Positions 8,175 to 15,728 of a DNA stretch of 24,611 nucleotides are shown here, in pieces (the stretch's first letter is position 1; the number at the start of each line of letters is the position of its first letter). Below the pieces are notes generated by a model. That model was not told where the DNA came from, ran no database searches, and worked only from the letters and a program-made list of their open reading frames with translations. A program made the position numbers and the translations under genes. The stretch is from Methanocella_A sp964548585 (GTDB taxonomy: Archaea; Halobacteriota; Methanocellia; Methanocellales; Methanocellaceae). The stretch spans positions 1 through 24,611 of the forward strand of contig CAZJRS010000052.1 of assembly GCA_964548585.1 (NCBI GenBank). Reading direction: 5' to 3'.

Positions 8175-9634
8175 TGCAAGACCAAGCTGTCGGCAAAGAA
8201 GTCTACGTAATAGACGATACAGCCGAAATCATCATCGGCCTGGAGATCCACTGCCAGTTGAACAAGCTTAACAGTAAGCTGTTTTGCGGCTGCTCCACGA
8301 AACACCACGACGCCGAGCCGAACACTCACACTTGCCCGGTCTGTCTGGGTCTGCCCGGCGCGCTGCCGGTGATCAACAAGAAGGCTGTGGAGTACACCAT
8401 CATGGTAGGCCTGGCTCTCGGCTGCCAGATCGCCGAGCACACCCAGTTCTACCGGAAGAACTACTACTACCCTGATCTGCCGAGAGGCTTCCAGATCACC
8501 CAGTACGATTACCCGATCGCCGCCGATGGTGCCCTGACCGTAGAGGCAGACGGTGGGGTCGAACGGACCGTCAGGATCCGGCGTGTTCACATGGAAGAAG
8601 ACCCCGGAAGGCTGGTCCACCAGGGCTCCATCGAGACCAGCAAGTTCGTGCTGGTCGACTACAACCGGTCGGGCATGCCACTCATCGAGGTCGTCACCGA
8701 ACCCGATCTGCGCTCGCCTAAAGAAGCGCGACGTTTTATCAACAAACTGCGCAATATTCTCGAATACCTCGATGTGTTCGATGGCTCGCTTCCCGGCTCA
8801 CTGAGGGTCGATGCCAATATCTCCCTGAAGGGAGGAGCCAGGGCGGAGGTGAAGAACATCTCGTCGTACAAAGGAGTAGAGCGTGCGCTGCTCTTTGAAA
8901 TTTCCCGGCAGCAGAACATGAAGCGCCGGGGTGTCAAGGTCGTACAGGAGACACGCCACTACGATGAGGAGCGTAACTGTACCATCTCGCTTCGTTCCAA
9001 GGAACAGGCTGAAGAATATCGGTACTACCCTGAGTCTGACCTGGTGCCTCTTGCTGTGCGCAGCTGGCAGCACCGGCTCAAGGAGTCGCTTCCTGAACTG
9101 CCTGGCGCAAAGCGGGAGCGGTTCAAGGCCCAGTACGGCATTTCCGACAACCATGCGAAAGTGTTGACTGCAGAAATTCGCGATGCCAACTACTTCGAGA
9201 TCGTTGCCGGAAAGATTGACCCTGTCATGGCCGCTACCTGGGTGGCAGACTACCTTAAAGGCGAGCTGAACTACCGGGACCGGGATATCCGGGATGCGTT
9301 CGAGCCCGAGAATATGGTCTATATCCTGGAACAGCTGAAGCGTGGCATCATCACCGACAAAGGCGCCGTCGAGATCATCCGGACGCTCCTCGACGAGGGC
9401 GGAGAACCCCGGGAAATCATCAGCCGGAAGAGCCTGGCTAAGGTTGAGTCCGATATCACCCGCACGGCAGTAGCCGAAGTGATCAAGGAGAACAACGAGG
9501 CGATCCAGGATTACCGGTCTGGAAAAGCACAGGCGTTTAACTATCTCGTGGGAATGGTCATGAAGAAGACCCGTGGCAGAGCCGACCCCGCGGAGATCAA
9601 CACGTTGCTGAAGGAGCTGCTTGAATGCACCTGA
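8174..9634 (+). CDS. gatB: Asp/Glu-tRNA amidotransferase subunit B
   Basis: Activates the aspartyl or glutamyl end of mischarged tRNA with ATP and transfers the ammonia. The N-terminal cradle domain begins at IIGLEIHCQLN, with the zinc ligands Cys38, Cys40, Cys54 and Cys57 (FCGCST and HTCPVCLG). YYYPDLPRGFQITQYD and HMEEDPGRLVHQG are active-site stretches. The C-terminal helical and YqeY-like tail binds the tRNA elbow and ends with NTLLKELLE. The 486 residues match the family. The start ATGCAAG lies on the gatA stop, and the last 10 bases overlap topA. A short non-conserved N-terminal lead (about 17 residues before AEIIIGLE) means the true start could be a little later, but no other ATG is available nearby. 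Confidence 0.96.
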   Translation: MQDQAVGKEVYVIDDTAEIIIGLEIHCQLNKLNSKLFCGCSTKHHDAEPNTHTCPVCLGLPGALPVINKKAVEYTIMVGLALGCQIAEHTQFYRKNYYYPDLPRGFQITQYDYPIAADGALTVEADGGVERTVRIRRVHMEEDPGRLVHQGSIETSKFVLVDYNRSGMPLIEVVTEPDLRSPKEARRFINKLRNILEYLDVFDGSLPGSLRVDANISLKGGARAEVKNISSYKGVERALLFEISRQQNMKRRGVKVVQETRHYDEERNCTISLRSKEQAEEYRYYPESDLVPLAVRSWQHRLKESLPELPGAKRERFKAQYGISDNHAKVLTAEIRDANYFEIVAGKIDPVMAATWVADYLKGELNYRDRDIRDAFEPENMVYILEQLKRGIITDKGAVEIIRTLLDEGGEPREIISRKSLAKVESDITRTAVAEVIKENNEAIQDYRSGKAQAFNYLVGMVMKKTRGRADPAEINTLLKELLECT

Positions 9635-11838
9635 TCATCACCGAGAAAAACATCACTGCTAAGAAGATTGCCCAGCTACAGTTCGGCAAAAGTACGAAGG
9701 AATCCAAGATCGAGGGCGTATCGGTTTACTCGGCGGGCGACACTTCCATCGTCGGTTTATCCGGCCACATCGTCAACATCGACTTCCCCGAAGCGTATAA
9801 TAACTGGTCGGTCACCAAACCGGAGGACCTCATCCGGGCACAGACTGAGGTCAGGTTCACTCATAAAAAGATCGCTGTGGCGCTGAAGAAGCTTTCCAAG
9901 GATGCGACCAGCGTCACGATTGCCACTGACTTTGACCGGGAAGGCGAGCTCATCGGTGTCGAAGCCTACCGGATCATCCACGAGTACCGGCCCGATCTAC
10001 AGTTCGACCGCGCCAAGTTCAGCGCAATCACAAAATCCGAGATAGACCGGGCTTTCTCAAACCGGGTGCCTCTGGACTTCGACCTTGCGGCAGCCGGCGA
10101 AGCCCGCCAGAGAATCGATCTGGTCTGGGGAGCAGCCCTCACCAGGTATATTTCACTCACCTGCGGTCGTCTCGGAAAAAGTTTCCTTTCTGTAGGCCGG
10201 GTCCAGACGCCACTGCTGGCGCTGTTGGTGGACCGCGAGAAGGAGATCAAAGCGTTCACCTCTACGCCATACTGGGAAATCTACGCCACACTAAACGAGG
10301 GCGCGGAGTTCATCGCCAAACACGAGCGCAACCGGTTTGAAGACAAGAAGGAAGCCGAGACCGCGAGGGCAAAGCTGGGCAATACGGGCACAGTCGTAGA
10401 CTATCACAAGGATGCCAGGACTGATCTGCCGCCCATTCCGTTCTCGACAACCGAGTTCATCCGGGCAGCGTCCAGCATAGGCTTCAGCGCCGCCAATGGG
10501 ATGCGAATAGCCGAAAACCTGTACGTCAACGGGTGGATTTCCTACCCCCGTACCGACAACACTGTTTATCCTTCGAGCTTAAATCTCCGGGAAGTACTTG
10601 AAAACTTCACCGCCGGCGAGTTCGGCGAGTATGCTAAGAAGCTGTTATCCAGAGAGCATCTCACCCCCACAAGGGGTAAAAAAGAGACCACTGACCACCC
10701 GCCCATCTATCCAGTGACAAACGCCAAAAAGTCCGACATGGCGGAGGATGAATGGAGGGTTTACGAGCTTGTGGTCCGCCGGTTCTTCGCCACGCTGGCT
10801 CCTGCAGCCACCTGGGAAACCCGGAATACGATCGTAGACATCTCGGGCGAGAATTTCAAGGCAAACGGCTCTAAACTGGTCGACTCAGGCTGGAGATACT
10901 ACTACCCGTATGGGATGCCTAAAGAAGAGGTCCTGCCACAGCTATCTGTCGGTGAGACCCTCAAAGTCAAGAACGTCGAGATGCTGGAGAAGGTCACCCA
11001 GCCCCCCACCCGGTACGGTCAGGGCCGCCTGGTAAAAATGATGGAAGATCTGGGTCTGGGCACAAAGTCGACGAGACACGAAGCAATCCAGAAACTGTAC
11101 GCGAGGAACTACGTGCATGGCAACCCGCCCCAGCCAACCAATACGGCGATAGCCGTGGTCGATGCACTCGAGCGGTACGCCGATCTAATCACCAAGCCCG
11201 ATATGACCAGCAGGCTTGAGCATGATATGGATGAGATCGCCGAAGGCAAGATCAAAGAGGAGAATGTAGTCGACGAGTCCCAGGGAATGCTTCAGACCAT
11301 CTTCGGCGAGCTGGATAAAAATCACTCTGAAATCCGGGAAGTGCTGTACGAAGGCCTGCGGGAAGACAAAATCCTCGGCAAGTGCCAGACCTGCGGTTCC
11401 GATCTGATCATTCGCAAGAGCAAGAAAGGCGGCCGGTTCATCGGATGCACCGGCTATCCGAACTGCACCTTCTCGCTTCCACTCCCGCCTTCGGGCACGA
11501 TCGTGGCGACCAACAAGGTCTGCGAGAGGCATGCGCTCAGCCACATCAAGATCATGACCGGCGGCAAAAAGCCGTGGGACCTTGGCTGCCCACAATGCAA
11601 CTTCGAAGAGTGGCAGAAGAAAAAGAAAGAGACCGCTGCTGCGGCCGGAGAGGCTACCACCGGGACTGCCACTGCGCCGAAGAAGACGGCTGCGCCGAAG
11701 AAGCCTGCCGTGAAGAATGCCTCGGCTGGAGAGGCCGATAGCACAACGGCCACCGTGCCTAAAAAACCTGCCGTAAAGAAAGCCGCACCTAACAAGGCGG
11801 CTCCGAAGAAGGTTGTCGAGAAGGCTCCGGAAGCTTGA
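9625..11838 (+). CDS. topA: DNA topoisomerase I (type IA)
   Basis: Relaxes negative supercoils by nicking one strand through a 5'-phosphotyrosine link. The Toprim domain starts at the N-terminus (HLIITEKNITAKKIA) with the metal motif DFDREGE at 102-108. The catalytic Tyr307 is in GWISYPRTDN, and SVGRVQTPLL and GLGTKSTRHEAI are conserved core motifs. Two zinc ribbons follow: Cys587/590/608/614, and Cys633, Cys655 and Cys658 with His636 as a possible fourth ligand. From about residue 662 to 737 the chain is a Lys/Ala/Pro-rich tail with two copies of a PKK..PAVK pattern, resembling histone H1-type DNA-binding tails. It starts inside gatB (10-bp overlap), so it belongs to the same transcript. The archaeal topoisomerase III-like branch is the nearest relative I would expect. 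Confidence 0.95.
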   Translation: MHLIITEKNITAKKIAQLQFGKSTKESKIEGVSVYSAGDTSIVGLSGHIVNIDFPEAYNNWSVTKPEDLIRAQTEVRFTHKKIAVALKKLSKDATSVTIATDFDREGELIGVEAYRIIHEYRPDLQFDRAKFSAITKSEIDRAFSNRVPLDFDLAAAGEARQRIDLVWGAALTRYISLTCGRLGKSFLSVGRVQTPLLALLVDREKEIKAFTSTPYWEIYATLNEGAEFIAKHERNRFEDKKEAETARAKLGNTGTVVDYHKDARTDLPPIPFSTTEFIRAASSIGFSAANGMRIAENLYVNGWISYPRTDNTVYPSSLNLREVLENFTAGEFGEYAKKLLSREHLTPTRGKKETTDHPPIYPVTNAKKSDMAEDEWRVYELVVRRFFATLAPAATWETRNTIVDISGENFKANGSKLVDSGWRYYYPYGMPKEEVLPQLSVGETLKVKNVEMLEKVTQPPTRYGQGRLVKMMEDLGLGTKSTRHEAIQKLYARNYVHGNPPQPTNTAIAVVDALERYADLITKPDMTSRLEHDMDEIAEGKIKEENVVDESQGMLQTIFGELDKNHSEIREVLYEGLREDKILGKCQTCGSDLIIRKSKKGGRFIGCTGYPNCTFSLPLPPSGTIVATNKVCERHALSHIKIMTGGKKPWDLGCPQCNFEEWQKKKKETAAAAGEATTGTATAPKKTAAPKKPAVKNASAGEADSTTATVPKKPAVKKAAPNKAAPKKVVEKAPEA

Positions 11839-11920
11839 TCCGGCAGCCTTTTATTATCCTTGATAGGGATATTAGGCAATTATTTTAACAAATTGTCAGA
11901 CAACGGCAGCTGGTCGAACC

Positions 11921-12218
11921 ATTGTATCCTGGTTTGTCAACGAAATCTGTGTCCTATGAAAAATTGGTTGTTTTGGCTCTAGTTGAATTGCCGCCAAGCA
12001 CGCCAAGAAGCCAAGAACGCCAAGGACTTTTTTAATTATAACTACGATCCGATATCATCGGTCTTGGCGGGCTTGGCCCCTTGGCGAGCTTGGCGGTATT
12101 TCAACCAACACAGGGCCAACCACCAATTTATCATAGCATCTCTTGAAAAACCCTTTTTCATAAACGAGTTCTGGCGCAGCGTATCGTTTGCATTGTTGAG
12201 AAACCAAGTATGTACAAT
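11921..12218. repeat. Second nested imperfect inverted repeat, between topA and the TiaS-like gene
   Basis: The 382-nt gap 11839-12220 lies between two convergent genes and has no convincing gene; 11839-11920 shows only AT-rich DNA after the topA stop. The best arms are 11961-12027 and 12061-12129, in which AAATTGGT...GTTGAAT is followed by CCGCCAAG words and mirrored by CTTGGCGG words, with a 33-nt AT-rich loop starting with six T. The match extends outward over CTATGA. After a poorly matching part it resumes with ATTGTA..TGGTTT.TCAAC at 11921-11941 against 12195-12218. The core is 8-9 nt words of GCCAAGAAC type. It ends three bases before the stop codon of the neighbour. It may act as a bidirectional terminator, or be a decayed element. 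Confidence 0.72.
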
Positions 12219-12220
12219 AT

Positions 12221-13321
12221 CTAACCGATGTCTTTACTGACATCCATCAGGATGCCCGCCGGGCAATCAACCATACCCAGCGCCGCTACGGCACCGATAA
12301 TGCCTCTTTTTCCGGTGATCTCGTAAGTATGAACTCTGGACTTTCTGGCTGCTTCCAGTGCTTCCTCTGCCGTCACGATTTCTACCCGGGCCCGCTTCGT
12401 GAACTTGACCAGCGCCGGGCAGTTGCGCAGTCCGATTTTTATCGCCATCCCTGTGTTGTCAGATCCTGTTTCGGATTTCACGTACTCGATGGCTGTCTGG
12501 ATGATCGAATCGACCAGTTCCGGTTTAGCTCCCAGCTCGATATAGCTGACGGAGTTGCCGGCTGTTTTTCCGGGGGCATCAGGGTACAGGAAGCCTACAT
12601 TGTGGGAGATGCGGTGCACCCCGTCGATCGCCGATAGCAGGTCCAGCAGCGACAATGTTAATGCAAAAGTCGCCCCATGGTCAATGCTGTCTGTATCATC
12701 CACGGCAATCACGATGTGTTTTAACGCTTCGGTGGCAATCACGCCTTCGGTATAGAAGCCTTTTTGCGTGTATTTGACGTCCAGTATGCCGTCCGCCTGC
12801 TCCATCATCTCTGTCAGAGAGTATGCCGGTCCGCCGAACGTCCGTATTGTCTGGTATACCCTGCCGTCTTTCACGCAGACCTTTTTAAGGCAGAGCGACG
12901 CAGCATCGTCCATTGTCAATGTGCCCTGGCTGATCCGTTGTCTTAAAATCAGCCCGTTTTTGCGCACCCGGGGATTGCCTCTCGCGTACATGTGTTCGCA
13001 AAACGATATGCACCCCTCGCTGCGACACTCGTGGAAGATCTCAACGGTGCTTTCGTCGGCAGTTGTAAAAATACGCTTACAGGCTGTGGTCGGCAGGCTT
13101 CGTGTTCTCTTACGAGCGTAGCGGGCTCTGCGTCGGCCTGCCCTCTCTTCGAGTACTTCTACACATCCCTCATCGACGAACCTGTTGATCCAGTCCTGCA
13201 ACGTGCTCCTGGGTAAGCCTGTATCCAGGACCAGGTCCTGTACATCAAAGTATCCCTTCTCGTGCGTGATCTTCTCGATCAGGCCGATCAGTTCCCTGCG
13301 CTTCTCAATCAGCTTAAGCAC
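12221..13321 (-). CDS. Winged-helix / Cys-cluster / TiaS-like domain protein of unknown function
   Basis: Three parts are visible in 366 residues. Residues 1-60 look like a winged helix-turn-helix (LVLDTGLPRSTLQDWINRFV) followed by an Arg/Lys-rich stretch at 60-76. Residues 81-108 carry Cys81, Cys99, Cys104 and Cys108, spaced as a possible metal or Fe-S site. From about 202 the chain resembles the catalytic part of archaeal TiaS, which makes 2-agmatinylcytidine in tRNA(Ile2), and of methanogenesis marker protein 11: IAVDDTDS at 205-212, then GKTAGNSV, and GKRGIIGAVAALG near the end. Canonical TiaS starts directly with the DDTDS domain, so this is a paralogue, not TiaS itself. The start is GTG 13321; an upstream ATG is out of frame. 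Regulator, RNA modifier or both are possible. Confidence 0.75.
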   Translation of the reverse strand: MLKLIEKRRELIGLIEKITHEKGYFDVQDLVLDTGLPRSTLQDWINRFVDEGCVEVLEERAGRRRARYARKRTRSLPTTACKRIFTTADESTVEIFHECRSEGCISFCEHMYARGNPRVRKNGLILRQRISQGTLTMDDAASLCLKKVCVKDGRVYQTIRTFGGPAYSLTEMMEQADGILDVKYTQKGFYTEGVIATEALKHIVIAVDDTDSIDHGATFALTLSLLDLLSAIDGVHRISHNVGFLYPDAPGKTAGNSVSYIELGAKPELVDSIIQTAIEYVKSETGSDNTGMAIKIGLRNCPALVKFTKRARVEIVTAEEALEAARKSRVHTYEITGKRGIIGAVAALGMVDCPAGILMDVSKDIG

Positions 13322-13357
13322 TGGTCAACATCCCGCTGATTAGTAGTTCACAGTGAT

Positions 13358-13372
13358 CATAAATATATTTAA
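13358..13372 (-). promoter_or_regulatory. TATA box for the TiaS-like gene
   Basis: The minus strand reads ATTAAATATATTTA about 37-50 nt before GTG 13321. This gives a short leader of roughly 10-20 nt. The site sits in the 185-nt divergent gap shared with the beta-propeller gene. Confidence 0.5.
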
Positions 13373-13383
13373 TGAGCGTGGAT

Positions 13384-13404
13384 GCACTCCGGCATGCGGA
13401 ATGC
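13384..13404. repeat. Short inverted repeat in the divergent promoter region
   Basis: GCACTCCG and CGGAATGC form an 8-bp inverted repeat with one mismatch around a 5-nt spacer. It lies just beyond the TATA box of the minus-strand gene, between two divergent genes, where an operator would be expected. No regulator can be named. Confidence 0.3.
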
Positions 13405-13506
13405 TTGTCTCATTTGTTGTCCCTTCGTATGAAAAGGGTTTTATAGCATTCAAACGTGTGGATACTCGAAGCAGACTAAATCATTGTATCTAAAAGGGTT
13501 ACTTCT

Positions 13507-14670
13507 ATGCATCCGTCAGAGCCACCTGAAGAGAGTATTTTCACTAAAATCCTTGTTTTCGGAGCGCTAGCTGTGCTATTACTGATACTGGCTGCTTGTG
13601 CCTTCTTAATCTATGGTTTTGTGAATCCGCCACAGGATAATCCGGTGTACCCTACACCCACTCCGCTTCCGACGCATACCACTGTCATTACTTCTACTCC
13701 GACTCCTACTCCAGTGATAACTCCTACTCCTAAACCAGTACCCACGCTTCAGATCGAGCCTACTCCGGAAGCCACACCTACACCTGTGATCGATTATCAG
13801 TTCGACACCCGGGTGACCGACGGCATCAAGATCTCAACGCCCCCCGGTATCTGGAGTCGCTATATCGTCTATGACGAACTGATCGGCGATAACGACTTTA
13901 AAATTCATATCTATGATCTGAAGTCGCTGGGTGACACAGTAATCGCCACCGGTAACGTGCGCTCGAACGGAGCCGTCGGGGCTGGTAAAGTCGCCCTGCT
14001 GTTTGGTGATGATAATACCATTAAGCTGTATGATCTCGAGAGTAAAGCTACGCAAGTGATCACCCCTGCCAAAAACTTCCCCCGGGCGTTTCCAAACGTC
14101 TTCGGTGACTACGTTGTATACACAGGTTACGAGGGTGGCTACAACATCTTCAGCCTTTACGCTTTCAGATTGTCCGACGGCCTTAACAGTATGTGGGCGG
14201 TCAACGTCCCCGAGCCACGAGAGCCCCGAGGATATGATAACTATATCGTTTGGTGGAACATTGCCGACGGCAAGAAAGAGCTGATCCTGTACGATATTAA
14301 AAAAATTTCATCCAAAACCATCGGTGAGGAAAACTGCGACCACCCAAGAATCTACGATCAATACATCGTATATCATGGGCCCGATCACCACATCTATCTG
14401 TATGACATATCTTCAGGCAAATCCCGCAAGATCGTAGAGGGAGGACGCCAGTACAGCGCAGATATCTACGGCAACAAGATCGTTTACGACGATAACCGAA
14501 ACGGCAACTGGGATATCTATTCATTCGATCTGTCGACCGGCAAAGAAACCCAGATCACGAACGAGCCTCACGATCAGATGAGCCCTCAGATCTATGGTGA
14601 TAATGTCTTGTATATGGATAACCGCAACAGTCTCAACGGTAACTGGGATATCTATACGATAAGAATCTAA
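13507..14670 (+). CDS. Membrane-anchored surface protein with TolB/WD40-like beta-propeller
   Basis: A signal-anchor helix spans residues about 15-39, after an acidic N-terminus. A Pro/Thr-rich linker (about 41-97, many TPTPTP stretches) would span the S-layer zone, and a beta-propeller follows to the end at residue 387. Blade repeats share a pattern such as Y.YIVYHG...IYLYDI.SGK, and NGNWDIY occurs twice near the C-terminus (in NRNGNWDIYSFDLSTGK and in the last blade). About six blades can be counted. The chain ends right after the last blade strand, which suits ring closure with the first. Similar TolB-like surface proteins are common in methanogens. Binding partner unknown. ATG 13507 has AAAGGGTT about 10 nt upstream. 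Confidence 0.8.
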   Translation: MHPSEPPEESIFTKILVFGALAVLLLILAACAFLIYGFVNPPQDNPVYPTPTPLPTHTTVITSTPTPTPVITPTPKPVPTLQIEPTPEATPTPVIDYQFDTRVTDGIKISTPPGIWSRYIVYDELIGDNDFKIHIYDLKSLGDTVIATGNVRSNGAVGAGKVALLFGDDNTIKLYDLESKATQVITPAKNFPRAFPNVFGDYVVYTGYEGGYNIFSLYAFRLSDGLNSMWAVNVPEPREPRGYDNYIVWWNIADGKKELILYDIKKISSKTIGEENCDHPRIYDQYIVYHGPDHHIYLYDISSGKSRKIVEGGRQYSADIYGNKIVYDDNRNGNWDIYSFDLSTGKETQITNEPHDQMSPQIYGDNVLYMDNRNSLNGNWDIYTIRI

Positions 14671-14705
14671 TCTAATCAAATCTAATCTAATCTGATCTGA
14701 TCTGA
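14666..14705. repeat. Eight-unit pentanucleotide tandem repeat over the stop codon
   Basis: Eight consecutive 5-nt units: TCTAA twice, TCAAA, TCTAA twice, then TCTGA three times. The beta-propeller stop codon TAA (14668-14670) is in the first unit, so unit gain or loss would not change the protein. It fills most of the gap before the UbiA gene. Confidence 0.85.
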
Positions 14706-14732
14706 TTTCTGTCTACGGCTGAGGAAACTGGG

Positions 14733-15680
14733 GTGATGTCGGTGATCAACTTAAACGCGTGGCTAAGGGAGTTCCGTTACAGGTTTTTGTTATTCGTTTC
14801 GCTGCCTGTACTACTGGGTACTGTCATCGCCTACGTGTACTACCCCGACAGCTTCAGTATCGGGTATTTTCTCCTTTCTGTCCTGGCAATGCTCCTGCTT
14901 CACTCGGGGACCATCATCGTCAACGACTATTTTGATTTTCGCAGCGGCACCGACATCCTGAACAAGTCCCGGACGCCGTACAGCGGTGGCAGCGGGCTTC
15001 TCCCCGAAAAAACGCTGCAGCCAGGGCACGTGCTGCTTGTAGGGGTCGGCTGTTTTATCATCTGCATCGCCATCGGTATGCTAATCGTATTGTTCCGCAG
15101 CCCTGCAGTACTGCTTGTGGGATTCGCCGGCGTAAGCCTGGGCATCGCGTATACCACGCCTCCTTTCAAATTATGCTACCGGGGTCTAGGCGAGATCGCC
15201 CGGCTACTGGCTACTCCGCTGATCGTCATTGGCGCTTTCTTCGTGCAGGTGCCCGTAACCTCAGTTTCCGGGTTTACCGGAGTTATCCAGGCTTTGCTGA
15301 TCTGTATCGCCGCATCCGTGCCTGTCGCCTTTTTTAATACCGCAGCCCTGTATATTTTCGAGTTTCCTGATTATGAGGCAGACCGACAGGTCGGCAAAAA
15401 CAACCTCGTGGTAAAGCTGGGTACAAAAAACGCATCATACCTGTACCTGCTCATGCAGGTAGTCGCCTATAGTTCGCTGATCATCGCAGTCGTCTTCAGC
15501 CTCATCCCCTGGCTTGCAGCCATCATGCTGGCATTACTACCGGTATCAGTCTATGCTTCCATGGGGCTTCTCAAGTACAACGCGGAAGCTCTGCGGCTGT
15601 TGCCATACCTGAAAGCGACCAGTAATGTGTATATCGTAGCAAGCCTGATCATGGTGCTCGCATTCGTGGTACGCTTCTGA
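14733..15680 (+). CDS. UbiA-family prenyltransferase (MenA-like)
   Basis: An integral membrane enzyme that joins a polyprenyl chain to an aromatic or other acceptor. The two Asp-rich motifs are NDYFDFRSGTD from residue 64, and DYEADRQVGKNNLVVKLG from 213; both match the MenA-like branch. About eight to nine hydrophobic helices fill the 315 residues. The start is GTG 14733 or the adjacent ATG 14736; GAGGA at 14721-14725 serves either. The convergent neighbour is a polyprenyl diphosphate synthase, so together they could make a menaquinone- or methanophenazine-type carrier. Geranylgeranylglyceryl phosphate prenylation for lipids (DGGGP synthase) is another UbiA role in archaea, but that enzyme is usually shorter and has different motif context. 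Confidence 0.85.
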   Translation: MMSVINLNAWLREFRYRFLLFVSLPVLLGTVIAYVYYPDSFSIGYFLLSVLAMLLLHSGTIIVNDYFDFRSGTDILNKSRTPYSGGSGLLPEKTLQPGHVLLVGVGCFIICIAIGMLIVLFRSPAVLLVGFAGVSLGIAYTTPPFKLCYRGLGEIARLLATPLIVIGAFFVQVPVTSVSGFTGVIQALLICIAASVPVAFFNTAALYIFEFPDYEADRQVGKNNLVVKLGTKNASYLYLLMQVVAYSSLIIAVVFSLIPWLAAIMLALLPVSVYASMGLLKYNAEALRLLPYLKATSNVYIVASLIMVLAFVVRF

Positions 15681-15728
15681 ATTAAAAATGAGGCCTTTTC
15701 TGGAAAAGCGGTATTTATGCTAAAAAAG

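Noticed and set aside
7838..8620. A 260-codon minus-strand frame opposite gatA and gatB
   Set aside because: Antisense shadow; both sense genes are certain and the frame has no motif.
11983..12243. Short frames on both strands inside the second palindrome
   Set aside because: They arise from the GCCAAG repeat words and overlap the stem; no coding evidence.
12221..13321. Calling the DDTDS protein tiaS or methanogenesis marker protein 11
   Set aside because: Canonical TiaS begins with the DDTDS domain, and marker 11, as I recall it, has a different N-terminus. Here a winged helix and a Cys cluster come first.
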